Shown here piece after piece: positions 8,220 through 16,370 of a stretch of 17,769 bases of DNA. Source of the DNA: Aureococcus anophagefferens (Eukaryota; Sar; Pelagophyceae; Pelagomonadales; Pelagomonadaceae); NCBI RefSeq assembly GCF_000186865.1, contig NW_008705591.1, forward strand, positions 187,132 to 204,900, given 5' to 3'. A program made the translations under genes and the position numbers. The notes beneath the pieces are model-generated. The model did not search any database and had not been told where the DNA came from. It saw only the letters and a program-made list of their open reading frames with translations. Position 1 is the stretch's first letter, and every line of letters starts with the position of its first letter.

Positions 8220-9322
8220 ATGGACTTGCTCGTAGAATCAGCGACGTCGGACGTGCGAATGGGCCTAGTGGATTTCGGGGTTAATCTCGAAATTTGTGAT
8301 GCTCTGGAGAGGAATCCTTCCGATGCGGTCACCATGGCATTCGCGGTGAAGAAGCGCCTGGGCAAGAATGACGCACATGTCACGGCATTGTCATTGACCT
8401 TGTTGGAGATGTGCGTGAAGAATTGCGGCGAAGCTGTTCACGCGGCCGTGGGGCAGCAGCAGATCCTGAGTGAAATAGCAAAACTCTGCGAGGGTGGCAG
8501 TGGTGAAGAGGTCAAGAGGCAGGCTCTGGCACTAGTGCAGCAATGGGGCGTCGCATTCGAGTCGCGCGACGCATTGCCTGCGTTCGCGGACACGTATACA
8601 GCGCTCAAGGTCAAGGGGTTTGAATTTCCCACAGGGAATGAGGAGAACGCGCCTGTGTTTACGCCGCCACGCCAAGATGGGACTGTCGTTCAGGATGATG
8701 CGGTGTATGCGGCTGCGCTTGCCGACGGGAGCCTCGATCGTGCCAACGCCCTCGCCAAGGTCCGTGCAGACGTAGAGATCGTGGCAGAAAAGATTCGACT
8801 CTGCAAGGAGATGGTCCCCAACAGCCCTGGCATTGACCACGATGATGCACTCGCCGAGGTTGTCGGATTTCTCGAGGCTTGTCGCCCACGCCTGGCAATA
8901 CTTGTCGAATCTGGCCTCTCTGGTGCGCCGATGAGTCAGAGATTACAAACCTATCCGCCCCTCCCTGAGTTTTGCCACCATCTGCAGTACTGGAATGTAC
9001 GCTAATAATTGCAGGCGCATTCGGCGACGAGACCCTCACATCTTGCCTGAAGGTGAACGACGACCTCCACGAAGCGTTGCAGGGCGAGGCCAAACCGAGG
9101 GTGTACGAAGCACCAGGCCTTCCCAAGCCGCCTTCACCGCAGAATCTCCTCCCCCTCGACCTCGACGACGACGAAGACGATGCCCTTTCCCGGGGACCCA
9201 AGGCAGCCAGTCTTATCCTGCAGCCACCGCCAGCCACCACGGCCGAGCCTTGTCTGCTCGACATCGATTTCACGGCGACGCCGCCTGCCGTGGATGCGCC
9301 ACTACCCGACAAACTTCCCTGA
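8220..9322 (+). CDS. VHS-GAT domain endosomal sorting adaptor (TOM1/GGA-like)
   Basis: Cytosolic adaptor that binds ubiquitinated cargo or sorting signals and recruits clathrin at the trans-Golgi or endosomes. Spliced product join(8220-8922, 9015-9322), 336 residues. Residues 1-137 are a VHS domain: VESATSDVR, EICDALERNP, LSLTLLEMCVKNCG, VKRQALALVQQWGVAF, and the closing YTALKVKGFEFP typical of TOM1/Vps27-type VHS. Residues about 168-255 form the three-helix GAT domain, ending SCLKVNDDLHEAL after the intron. The tail carries two matches to the clathrin box L-phi-x-phi-[DE]: LLPLD (279-283) and LLDID (315-319), plus an acidic DLDDDED stretch. It lacks FYVE (so not Vps27/Hrs) and a GAE ear (so not a full GGA), fitting a TOM1-like protein. 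The ATG at 8220 gives the usual VHS start. Confidence 0.92.
8923..9014 (+). other. Intron of the VHS-GAT gene (92 nt)
   Basis: The exon ends with the first base of a glycine codon at 8922; the intron runs GTGCGCC to AATAATTGCAG, with a CTAAT branch-point-like motif 9-13 nt before the acceptor. The exon resumes GC at 9015, rebuilding Gly235 and joining the second and third GAT helices. The unspliced frame stops at 9005. Confidence 0.85.
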
Positions 9323-9684
9323 AGCCAGAAGCCGATACAGATGCGTGACTCGAGTGAACTCTCCGGTCACTGAGCCAAGTTACTTTCCGAAAGTTAGGTG
9401 GCGCGGCTCTTCCTCGCACGCGCCCCCACGTGCAAGGTCGCTAGGACTGCGCATGGCGCGCACATTTCTCGCGCCATTGGTGCACCTGGGGCACTTAAGA
9501 CCCGAACGCGGGAAATCCGACGCTTTCTAGTTTGGACCCCACCCACCCCCCCGGCGCCTGAGTAAAGCCCCCAGCCGCCGACCCAAAATTGTCGGGGGCG
9601 TTTCGGGTCGCGTTTCGGGTTCCCTGGGGCCCCGTCCGGCGCAGGGGGGGGGGGATCTGGGCGGGGTTCTGCCGGCGGCGGCGG

Positions 9685-9704
9685 CCGCGGGCCGCGGCCC
9701 GCGG
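9685..9704. repeat. Perfect 20-bp GC palindrome
   Basis: CCGCGGGCCGCGGCCCGCGG equals its own reverse complement and is bounded by non-matching bases. It lies in the G-rich interval downstream of the VHS-GAT gene. It may form a cruciform or simply reflect GC-rich low complexity. Confidence 0.95.
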
Positions 9705-10061
9705 GGCCTACTAGAACAACACTGCATGCCGCCGTACCCGGGCCTGCACCTCACGCACGAGGCTCACGACACTCTGCTCGGTCCTTTTAACCAAATATTT
9801 CAGCTGCTCTTTCTTGCCACCATTTTCCTCCTCCAACAGCAACCACAACCATCGCGGGAAGTACCCTATATCAACTGCCACTGCCTTCGACACATGTGCA
9901 GTCCTAATCCTTACAAGGACGGTCCTAAGTAATTAATTATTAATTAACTATGCTGGGCCCGGCGCAGCGGGATTCATTAGTCCTCCGTAGAGGCTGTGCG
10001 TCGACCGCGCGTCGAAAAAAAATCCACGCCAATAGAATCTGAGTTTTGATCACTTCACTGC

Positions 10062-10081
10062 CGCGCGCGCGCACGCGCGCG
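10062..10081. repeat. Alternating purine-pyrimidine CG tract
   Basis: Twenty bases of strict alternation, CGCGCGCGCG followed by CACGCGCGCG, near-palindromic. Such tracts can adopt Z-DNA. Similar shorter (GC)n runs occur near 5780-5800 and 7548-7560. Confidence 0.8.
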
Positions 10082-10783
10082 GGTCTAGTGCGGGTCGAAA
10101 GTCAACTTTTTGCGAAAAACGATCCTCACGCCTGAGTGTCGCAAATGTACGACGCTACCGCACTCACAACGCCAGCCCCGGCGAAATGATCCCACTTTCG
10201 AGCGGCTTACGACCCCCTAACTTCAACCTTTATGTTGAACTTGGCATACTAACCAAGAGCTCTGAACTTCAAGATACAAAACCCCCAGGCGTTTTGTTTC
10301 AGGGGTTTGTTTTGCGCACTGCTACGGGCTCCCCCGACAGAGATAGCGCCAGGTCACGAGCCACCTAGGCGGGCCTAGTGGGGGCGCCAAGTCAGGGGGC
10401 AGGCAGGCGCAAACTCGACACCGCGGAGTTCCCGGGGGGCAGCGGCTGGCGGTGGTGGTTTGATCCGACTTTCCTAACAAAACAAGCCGCCGGGATGTTG
10501 TGGACCAAGCGGACTGAAACCAAAAAGAGGACTCCCGACACCACAGCATCATTGCTTAATTTTCACTGAATATGGTCGTGGGTAGGAGGCTGCTGTTTCG
10601 CTTGCTTGAAATAACAGTGTATTCACGTTGACACAGATGTGCTTGAGACAATTGCTTGAGAACTGGTTTCTTCAGAGTCGTAGCTGCATGCGGCCGTCGC
10701 GCTTTGAATACACGGCTGTGTGGTTGAAATTCCAGAGGTCGTGGAAGTCGAGTCGAAGCAGTCCAATAGGAAACTGTCGCTAC

Positions 10784-12094
10784 TTAGCCATCCTCCTCCT
10801 CCTCCTCTTCCACGACAGGCTGCGTAATCTTGTCTTCATCTTCAATGAGGCCCTTGTCATCTTCCTCCGTCGGGGCCCATTCCTTCTGAATCGGGGGTAC
10901 CCTGGGCGGTTCGTAAGACACGCCGCGCGATGAAGCAAAGCCAAAACCGCAGTACACGTTTATGAATTTATTACCGAACGCAGCAGCAACGGCGCCAGGC
11001 CATTTGAGGCTCTTGGCGACGACAGCCGAGTCGGGCGACTCACCTGCGCCACTGGGACAAACTGAGATTGACCACGCGGGACCGTCGGTAATCTCATCTT
11101 CAGCAATGGCACCAAGAAGCGGCAGGTCGGGAAGCTCGTCTGCCGGCTCAGCCCCTTCCTCCTCTTCCTCGTTCACCGGAGGCTGGTTGCAACGCCCGTT
11201 GACGTTGATAGGGACCTCGTGGTGGACCCAATTGCTGGCGTCCTTGAGGTCCTCGGCGGACTTGAAATCTTCCATCTCCTCTACCTTCTTAATGGCCTTG
11301 ATGCCCTCCTCGGCCTCGTCGTCCTCTGCGTAGAAACCGCCGGGCGAGATGCTGCACTCGCTTGTGATCATGGCGATCTGAGCCCGGAGGAGGTGCGCCT
11401 CTGTGCATCCTGGGAAAGGCGGGTAGGATGGGACGGGTGCATCGAGGTCTCCCGTGAAGAATCGTTTGATCTGTCGTGCAACCACAATTGCCTCTGGCGT
11501 GGTATCCGGAAGCTTGGTCCACGTACCGCCCGCATGCGTGCAGACCCAGAAAGCGTACTTGTTCGCGCCTTCAGCTCCCTCGACTGTCTTTATCTCCTCT
11601 GCTGATGGGGGATTGGGATTGTCACCCTGCACGACAAAGTAGTCACCGCTCCGGCCCGTGATCTTTCCCCAGAAGCGAAGGCTCCGCGCTTCGACTACTG
11701 CCTTCTGTTTGATGGCTAGGTAGAGACGATAGGTCTCCATCTTTCCGAAGTTGATTCCCGCCCACTCGTACACGTTCGCCTCGGTCATCAGGTCAGGGTA
11801 AGTGATCTCAGTCGCGTCGCCCTCTGTGGGAGCATAGAGGTTTGATACAGCGCCGCACCAGTCGAGTTGTGACTTTTTCTCCGGCTTGGCTATCTCAGGC
11901 TCACCTTCCGTCGGCAGCGTTGGTTTCACCTGCGTCGCCCCACGCAGCTCTTGAGACAATTGCTCGAACATGGCGTTTGCATTCTGCGGCTTCTCAACGA
12001 TGACTTTCAGTAACACACGCGACAGGTGCTCGTACAAGGAGTTGCCATCTTCGTCCTCCTGCCGCAGGTACTGTTTCGCCTCCTCGAAGGACAT
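10784..12094 (-). CDS. RSPH4A: Radial spoke head protein RSP4/RSP6 (RSPH4A/6A homologue)
   Basis: Structural protein of the radial spoke head in motile 9+2 cilia, relaying signals between the central pair and dynein arms. Intronless, 436 residues from the ATG at 12094 (MSFEEAKQYLRQ); codons further upstream begin only at GTG. It is essentially complete: the N-terminal helix NSLYEHLSRVLLKVIVEKPQ, then EWAGINFGKMETYRLYLAI (about 110-128), LRFWGKITGRSGDYFVVQG (139-157), KYAFWVC (179-185), IKRFFTGDLDAPVPSYPPFP with LLRAQIAMITSECSISP (209-251), WVHHEVPINVNGRCN (289-303), an acidic run, WPGAVAAAFGNKFINVYCGFG (365-385) and an acidic tail. All are hallmarks of the RSP4/6 family. RSP4 and RSP6 are paralogues and cannot be told apart here. 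Third-base composition is less GC-biased than in SEC12. Its presence implies a flagellated stage. Confidence 0.96.
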   Translation of the reverse strand: MSFEEAKQYLRQEDEDGNSLYEHLSRVLLKVIVEKPQNANAMFEQLSQELRGATQVKPTLPTEGEPEIAKPEKKSQLDWCGAVSNLYAPTEGDATEITYPDLMTEANVYEWAGINFGKMETYRLYLAIKQKAVVEARSLRFWGKITGRSGDYFVVQGDNPNPPSAEEIKTVEGAEGANKYAFWVCTHAGGTWTKLPDTTPEAIVVARQIKRFFTGDLDAPVPSYPPFPGCTEAHLLRAQIAMITSECSISPGGFYAEDDEAEEGIKAIKKVEEMEDFKSAEDLKDASNWVHHEVPINVNGRCNQPPVNEEEEEGAEPADELPDLPLLGAIAEDEITDGPAWSISVCPSGAGESPDSAVVAKSLKWPGAVAAAFGNKFINVYCGFGFASSRGVSYEPPRVPPIQKEWAPTEEDDKGLIEDEDKITQPVVEEEEEEDG

Positions 12095-12158
12095 GCCAGT
12101 CAGGCAGTTGTGCAGTCTAACGCGTACCACCGCGAAAGGATTTCTCTGGAAGTATCAT

Positions 12159-12176
12159 ATTATTATTATTATTATT
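12159..12176. repeat. (ATT)6 microsatellite
   Basis: Six ATT units, 65 bp upstream of the radial spoke protein's ATG, in its presumed promoter or 5' UTR. Confidence 0.95.
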
Positions 12177-12401
12177 GGTTATTTAACGTGGAGGGAGCCG
12201 CATGGTGGCCTGTAGAGCCTTCACGGGCGAAGTAGACGGGGGGTAAGCAGTCTCGGAGCTCGGCTCGACGGCGGTAACATCCTGGGTTTTCAGTGTCCCC
12301 GTATTACCCCGGCACGGCAAGTCGCCGCAGACGCACCTGCCATTATTATTTTCTAAAATCGGCAATTCCGGCGTCTTCCTGGGACTACACGTACGCTCCC
12401 G

Positions 12402-12479
12402 GGCTAGGAAAACTTGGTGGGCCCGTGGCCCGACAATCGGCCACTAGACAGCCATACAACTTTCCGAAGTGCACCTCGA
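12402..12479 (+). repeat. Degenerate direct repeat, copy 1
   Basis: About 78 nt, starting GGCTAGGAA, containing CTTGGTGG and the exact block ACTTTCCGAAGTG, and ending CTCGA. By eye it aligns with copy 2 (12640-12716) at roughly three quarters identity with a few single-base gaps. The spacing between copy starts is 238 nt. Confidence 0.75.
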
Positions 12480-12639
12480 GGTTTCCGAAGCGCAGGGACG
12501 CGACAGCAGCAGCGACTTTTACTGAAACGATCGCGCAACGACGGGATACAAGCGGCCACGAAGTAAATACACACCCCGCCCTCTGAGTTTGGCCTATGGG
12601 CGTGTCCGTCCATCCTGTGATTGTTTTTGGCTTGGCTCT

Positions 12640-12716
12640 GGCTAGGAACCTTGGTGGAACCTGCTGCCTGACAGTCGGTCACGGGACAACCACAAACTTT
12701 CCGAAGTGGATCTCGA
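12640..12716 (+). repeat. Degenerate direct repeat, copy 2
   Basis: Partner of 12402-12479. It overlaps the last 25 codons of the open frame of the octotricopeptide-like gene, whose conserved part ends before it. The stop at 12642 may therefore lie in repeat or 3' UTR sequence rather than at the true protein end. Confidence 0.75.
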
Positions 12717-14029
12717 AACACAGAGTCCAAGCGAACCAATTGAGTCGAGGACGTCCAAGAGTCCCCTGATGTCAAGCCACCTGACCTCACGGAGAAGAGC
12801 GCCGTCGAGAAGACCCTCGAGGGCGCGATTGGGTCGGACGCGGAGGTTGGCGAGGGCGCGGAGCACCTTGGGGAGGCCCTCTGCGTTGAGTCGACGCGCC
12901 TCAGGGTCAAGGGCGTCGACGAGGGCACGCTCGGCGCGTCGTCGGTCTTCACCACCATCGCCAAGGCGCCCGCTACCAAAGGCCCACAGGGTATTTGCGA
13001 GAGCAGCCGCGTCCATGCGACATGCCTCGCGCGCCGCGGCAACATCGAGGCTCCGGTGGACATCAGGCCCTAGGTCGCTGTCTATGTCAAGGGCCGCCGT
13101 GGCCCAGACCGCATAGGCGACGCCGGCCGCATCCATACGACGCGCCTCACGGCAGACAGCGGCTGCGAGAGCGCTCCAGGTCGGTGCACTTGGTGCCGTG
13201 CGAAGCATAGCGTAGGCCCAGATCGTATTGGACGCGCCCTGCGCCGTCATTTGGGGGGCTTCGCGTTCCGCCGCGATGTCGAGCGCGGCGACGCACTCTG
13301 GCACGTCGCGACCGCCACCGAGGTGCGCGAGGCCACAAAGCGCGTTCGCCACTCCCTGCGACGATAACTTTCGCACTGTCCGAATGATCGCGTCGACCAG
13401 CGACCCAATGGGCACGTCCCGTGCACCCACGCAACCATGCTTGATGAGCACCTACATGAAACGACCGTGGATACGGAGCATCCGCCAAGGGAGCCCTGTG
13501 ATCCCTCGCGGTCCTGACGAAGCGTACGAGCTCTTTCGAATGAGAGAGAATGGACTAATAGACTCAAAGCCCGCACTATGCGATGAGGTAAAAAAAAGCT
13601 AAAAAGGAAGTGAGCCTTGGTGTAGGCTCATTGGACGCTGAAAGGACACGCCATAGCCGTGGAGCGCGTTTGACGCGTGCCGCGCCTCAAACGTAGATGC
13701 GTGTCGTGACGCGAGATGCCCCAGCGCGGCCCACGCCGGGTCTCGTTGGTGTGGTAGTGGCATCCGCTGCTTGGCCCGCTTCGCAAGCTGAGACACTGCA
13801 GTGCTCGTGTTCACGCCATTCATCGCCTCGTTCGATACGATTGAGAGAATCGATGCTCCGTCCCGAGCGGCCATGATGCGCTGGTTCCGAGTGATAAACT
13901 CCGCATTGGAGCCAGCACACTGAAGGTCGGACACCCGATCAAGCGTGTATTCGCGAATGCGATTACGATCACAGCCGGGAACAAATTCAGGTGGTCGCTC
14001 CCGAGACCGACTTCGTCGCTCGCATCCAT
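12642..14029 (-). CDS. Octotricopeptide/RAP-like helical repeat protein
   Basis: RNA-binding-type helical repeat protein, probably imported into plastid or mitochondrion for transcript processing or translation, as known for the octotricopeptide and FAST/RAP families. Proposed exons: 14029-13973, 13919-13650, 13451-12642 (378 residues). Exon 2 has the family's leading segment (NQRIMAARDGASILSIV, STAVSQLAKRAK) and the first repeat (HASNALHGYG). Exon 3 has successive roughly 38-residue repeats: LSSQGVANALCGLAHLG, MTAQGASNTIWAYAML, MDAAGVAYAVWATAAL, MDAAALANTLWAFGSG, LNAEGLPKVLRALANL, LDIRGLLDVLDSIGSL. The end after SIGSLGL overlaps a DNA repeat, so the true C-terminus, perhaps with a RAP domain, may be spliced elsewhere. 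Upstream of 14029 the frame stays open to about 14166 with Ser/Thr/Ala-rich sequence but no ATG, so the start could be further 5'. Third bases are GC-rich in exon 3. Confidence 0.75.
13452..13649 (-). other. Intron of the octotricopeptide-like gene (198 nt)
   Basis: Minus strand: the exon ends HGYG at 13650, the intron runs GTGTCC to TTCATGTAG and contains a T-rich tract, and the next exon opens at 13451. Phase 0. The unspliced frame has stops; joining keeps the repeat register plausible. The first repeat helix appears slightly short, so the acceptor is less certain than the donor. Confidence 0.55.
13920..13972 (-). other. Intron of the octotricopeptide-like gene (53 nt)
   Basis: Minus strand: GCT ends the exon at 13973, the intron runs GTGATCG to CCTTCAG, and TGT GCT GGC resumes at 13919. 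It is phase 0 and brings the Met14029 frame into the conserved frame just before NQRIMAARDG. Its size matches the 59-nt SEC12 intron. Deduced from frame continuity only. Confidence 0.5.
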
Positions 14030-14261
14030 GGTGCCGGAAGGTGTGCCGACCTTGTATAGCGTCGAAACGTTCGCTTGAGCCGAAGCGGCGTTGATGTTGC
14101 CGACCTTCGTATCTATAGGACCCGTCGTTGAAGCAGGAGCGGTGACGATGCTGGAATTCGGGATGCTTGCTCATTGGCTCGTACTTTCTAAACCTCGAGG
14201 CGTTCTTCTCCATTATGCGCCAACACACCCCTGACGAAATCCAATGCGGCTGAGATGCAGC

Positions 14262-14687
14262 TCACAGCCCAAAAGCGTTGGTCGGGATTCCCGACCAGCG
14301 CGCAGGGTAAATTTTGACCTTTGGCTCCGAGCCACTAAACTTTTGGAAACCTGAAAGCCTCATCATCGCTACGCAGTGTGCCACAGCCTGATTGCGCTCC
14401 GACGGGGTTGTCATTAAATTTTGTACGCTTTTAGCAAACAAGAAATGTGGCTGGTTGAATAAAAAGGCGGATTTGTGTTGCTCTTGAAGTTTTTGAGTTA
14501 GTGGCTCTGCGCGCAAGACGGCGGTGCCGGCTTTCAGAAGCAACAAGAATTTTGCAAATCGGTGGTCATGGCGCCGAGATAGAGCTTGCCAAAGGTGCCC
14601 ATCACCACTGCCAAAGCCCTCTTTACCATCGATTTTCTCGAATCCGATCCGCGGTGTTCGATCGGGGATCTTAAACAACCCAGCCAC
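14262..14687 (-). CDS. Hypothetical ORF overlapping the left arm of an inverted duplication
   Basis: 141-codon open frame that begins with GTG; its first ATG is far inside (NLMTTPSERNQ), so as it stands it is an exon or a gene remnant. Residues about 18-50 (KIDGKEG, LWQALSRRHDHRF) have a diverged copy on the opposite strand in the 55-residue ORF 14724-14891. The remainder (SAFLFNQPHFLFAKSVQNL) looks protein-like but is not recognised. No signal or domain can be assigned. Confidence 0.25.
   Translation of the reverse strand: MAGLFKIPDRTPRIGFEKIDGKEGFGSGDGHLWQALSRRHDHRFAKFLLLLKAGTAVLRAEPLTQKLQEQHKSAFLFNQPHFLFAKSVQNLMTTPSERNQAVAHCVAMMRLSGFQKFSGSEPKVKIYPARWSGIPTNAFGL
14540..14637 (-). repeat. 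Inverted duplication, left arm (98 bp)
   Basis: Read on the minus strand, it aligns without gaps over 98 bases with 14756-14853 on the plus strand, 80 of 98 identical by hand count. The spacer is 118 bp. It carries the minus-strand mini-ORF 14534-14629, which starts MVKRALAVV and ends SCCF. Confidence 0.9.
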
Positions 14688-14755
14688 AAATTGATTGGGT
14701 AAGTTGAGGCGGGGGCGTGTTGAATGCGCACTCGAGTGGCGGACCTGTATCTTGG

Positions 14756-14853
14756 GAAAATCGATGGCAAAGAGGGCTCTGGCAATGGTGAGGAGCTACT
14801 TTGGCATGCTCGTTCTCGGCGCCATGGCCACCGATTCCTTTGGTTCTTGTTGC
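14756..14853 (+). repeat. Inverted duplication, right arm (98 bp)
   Basis: Partner of 14540-14637. It carries the plus-strand mini-ORF 14764-14868, which starts MAKRALAMV and ends SCCILWW. The absence of any indel despite 18 substitutions is notable. Confidence 0.9.
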
Positions 14854-14868
14854 ATCTTATGGTGGTAA
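14764..14868 (+). CDS. Mini-ORF (34 aa), possible signal-peptide exon
   Basis: ATG in the context ATCGATGG, then MAKRALAMVRSYFGMLVLGA, then MATD and SCC before TAA. The Lys-Arg start followed by a hydrophobic core resembles a signal peptide. The divergent partner at 14534-14629 (minus, 31 aa) keeps the ATG, KRALA, the FG.L.LGAM core and the double cysteine. A competing reading of the same DNA (14724-14891, 55 aa, KIDGKEG) also stays open in both arms, so the coding frame, if any, is undecided. Confidence 0.25.
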   Translation: MAKRALAMVRSYFGMLVLGAMATDSFGSCCILWW

Positions 14869-14891
14869 TTTGCCCTCAGCCTGACTCCTGA

Positions 14892-15746
14892 CTAGGGTAT
14901 GGTAATGATTAGTTAGTAGACTACCTACTCAAGCAGGTAGACTAATCTCGGATCGGGGCTCTCTGTCCTCAATCGCTGGAGTTAAGTGAGTAAGAAAGAA
15001 AAGGAGCAACGTCATGGAAATCAAGATATATATCCTTCGTCGCTCGCTGTGACTATCCTAAAGCCAGACTCTAGATACAAGCCCACTGCACTGCCAACTT
15101 CAAGCTAAGCCAGTCAAGATACCTCAGTCCAGTCTCCCGCCACAAAGCCCCCATACTTGATTCTTAACGTCCTCGTTAAAAAGTCAGAAAGAACCAGCTT
15201 GGCGGGTGACGCAGAGTAGACTGAGTAACCGTACCGACTGCTGAAATTCGTTCACTTCGGCTGTACAATGACTGCATCACTGAGGTGTAACTTGGTAAAA
15301 ATCAAGAACTCCTGCTGCCGGAAATGCGACATTCAGGTAATTCACGGGGTCTTGTAATACCAAAAGCAACATTGCTATAGCCGTGATAGGCCCGTTTAAC
15401 AGCAACGCAGCTGTTCGGCGGCGTTTCGTGTCGCTTCGCTGCGCGGCTTTGTTCTGCAATGCTGGCCGTGCTTGGGAGCGGCCGGGGAGCGGTAGGTACC
15501 TTTGGCCACCGTGACGTTGAGGCCGGACTTGCCCCTGGGGACCGTCCGTTGGGAAGCCGCTGACGGGGCTGGAGAGGCCGTTCAGGGGAAGTGCCCCTGG
15601 CGTCCTGTGTATACAATAGTAGCGCCCTTTTGCTCCTGTCTGGGTAGCGTCACAGCGACGTGCCAGGTCACCGGTAATCCTCCGGTAGCACCAGGCTCAG
15701 CGAAGTGTTCAAAGGATATAGATCGACACATATCTAACGAGGCATA
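14892..15746. other. Intergenic region upstream of the Ly-6-like gene
   Basis: No convincing coding region in about 850 bp; base composition is much less GC-rich than the left half. An imperfect hairpin lies around 14908-14944 (AGACTACCTACT...AGGTAGACT). The last part should contain the promoter of the gene starting at 15747. Confidence 0.4.
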
Positions 15747-16370
15747 ATGAGAGTCCCGCTTCAACGCCTGTGCCTCGTCGGTATGACGACGGTTGTGATG
15801 GGCATCTCCTGTTATCAGGTCTACCTTCCCCTTTGTGTGCTGCGTGCGGCAGTAATCCCCGGCGCAGGGCTATGATTACAACAAAAACATGGAAGTGATG
15901 TCCAGCGCCCGTGTTATGTAGATCGCAACGCGGGACGAAGCTGAACATCGTGTAGCTTCAAGGGTACCCCGACGAGGATGACAGTGGAATCGAGCGAAAT
16001 TACACTTGCCCGACCTCCTACGATGCCTGCATGAGCGTGACGTACAGTACCATGAAAAGACGACAACAACTTTCCGTTAAGCATGTTTCAGAGTCTCTGT
16101 CCATACCGTCCAAGTGGTCACAGTAGGTACTCAACATGTGGGGTGAGAGATCTCTGCTCGCAGCAGAACCTCGAGCCGTGGTGTCGAAACATGCCATGGT
16201 ACTTCCAGGCGAGCGACTACTTCAAAAAGTGCAATGCGACTTGCTGCTATACGGACAACTGCAACGATGAGTCTACGTTCCACGTCTGGGTACTTGACGC
16301 TGCGCCGAAGCTCACAATCAAAGCTCTATTTGTGACTGCCTGTCAACTTGTGGCCTTTGGAATAATTTGA
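15747..16370 (+). CDS. Ly-6/uPAR-like cysteine-rich protein, probably secreted and GPI-anchored
   Basis: Proposed three-exon gene, join(15747-15818, 15956-16041, 16082-16370), 148 residues. Exon 1 is a signal peptide (hydrophobic LCLVGMTTVVMG) ending ISCYQ, the way Ly-6 domains begin. Exon 2 adds NYTCPTSYDACMSV with the next cysteines. Exon 3 adds STCGVRDLC, a Trp/Cys segment and CNATCCYTDNCND, the CC-x-x-D-x-CN signature that closes Ly-6/uPAR domains. A hydrophobic C-terminus (LTIKALFVTACQLVAFGII) ends at the stop, as in GPI-anchored proteins, with DAAP just before as a possible omega site. Family members are extracellular ligand-binding or surface proteins of three-finger fold. It is not a toxin call: the anchor and signature point to a surface protein. 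The family is best known from animals, so its presence in a protist-like genome is unusual. Codons are not GC3-biased. Splicing is inferred; exon 3 alone is strong. Confidence 0.62.
15819..15955 (+). other. Intron 1 of the Ly-6-like gene (137 nt)
   Basis: CAG then GTCTACC at the donor; acceptor ATCGTGTAG before CTT at 15956. Phase 0. The unspliced frame stops at a TGA about 55 nt into the intron. Confidence 0.55.
16042..16081 (+). other. Intron 2 of the Ly-6-like gene (40 nt)
   Basis: Donor GTACAG, acceptor TTCCGTTAAG; removal joins a two-base codon remnant (AC) to C at 16082 and brings the Cys-rich exon into frame. It is very short, and other donor/acceptor pairs cannot be excluded. Confidence 0.4.

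Larger units (their letters stand above)
9323..10783. other. Long non-coding interval with palindromes, no firm gene
   Basis: About 1.46 kb between the VHS-GAT stop and the radial spoke stop (convergent genes). It contains a direct repeat of CGTTTCGGGT around 9600-9620, an 11-G run at 9644-9654, a perfect 20-bp GC palindrome at 9685-9704, an AT-only near-palindrome at 9930-9947, an alternating CG tract at 10062-10081, and a weak hairpin around 10280-10315 (CAAAACCCC...GGGGTTTG). A minus ORF at 9711-9893 (heptad-like EQLKYLVKRTEQSVVSLVRE) starts only at GTG and could be an exon fragment. Nothing else is assignable. Confidence 0.45.
12095..12641. other. Intergenic region between two minus-strand genes
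   Basis: Holds the presumed RSP4/6 promoter side, the ATT microsatellite and the first copy of a degenerate direct repeat (12402-12479). No gene of its own is seen; the overlapping frames are unsupported. Confidence 0.45.

Noticed and set aside
9711..9893. Minus ORF with a heptad-like helix (EQLKYLVKRTEQ)
   Set aside because: No ATG, no flanking exon identified, and an opposing plus ORF is equally open; kept only as a remark in the intergenic entry.
12095..12130. GTG-started 12-residue extension of the radial spoke protein
   Set aside because: GTG is not a normal eukaryotic start, and the ATG at 12094 begins the conserved helix.
12404..13116. Other frames over the octotricopeptide-like exon 3
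   Set aside because: Ser/Arg-rich shadow translations; the repeats are only in the frame ending at 12642.
16083..16370. Calling the Cys-rich exon a three-finger toxin
   Set aside because: The hydrophobic GPI-type tail and surface-protein signature fit a Ly-6/uPAR-like membrane protein, and nothing suggests venom function.
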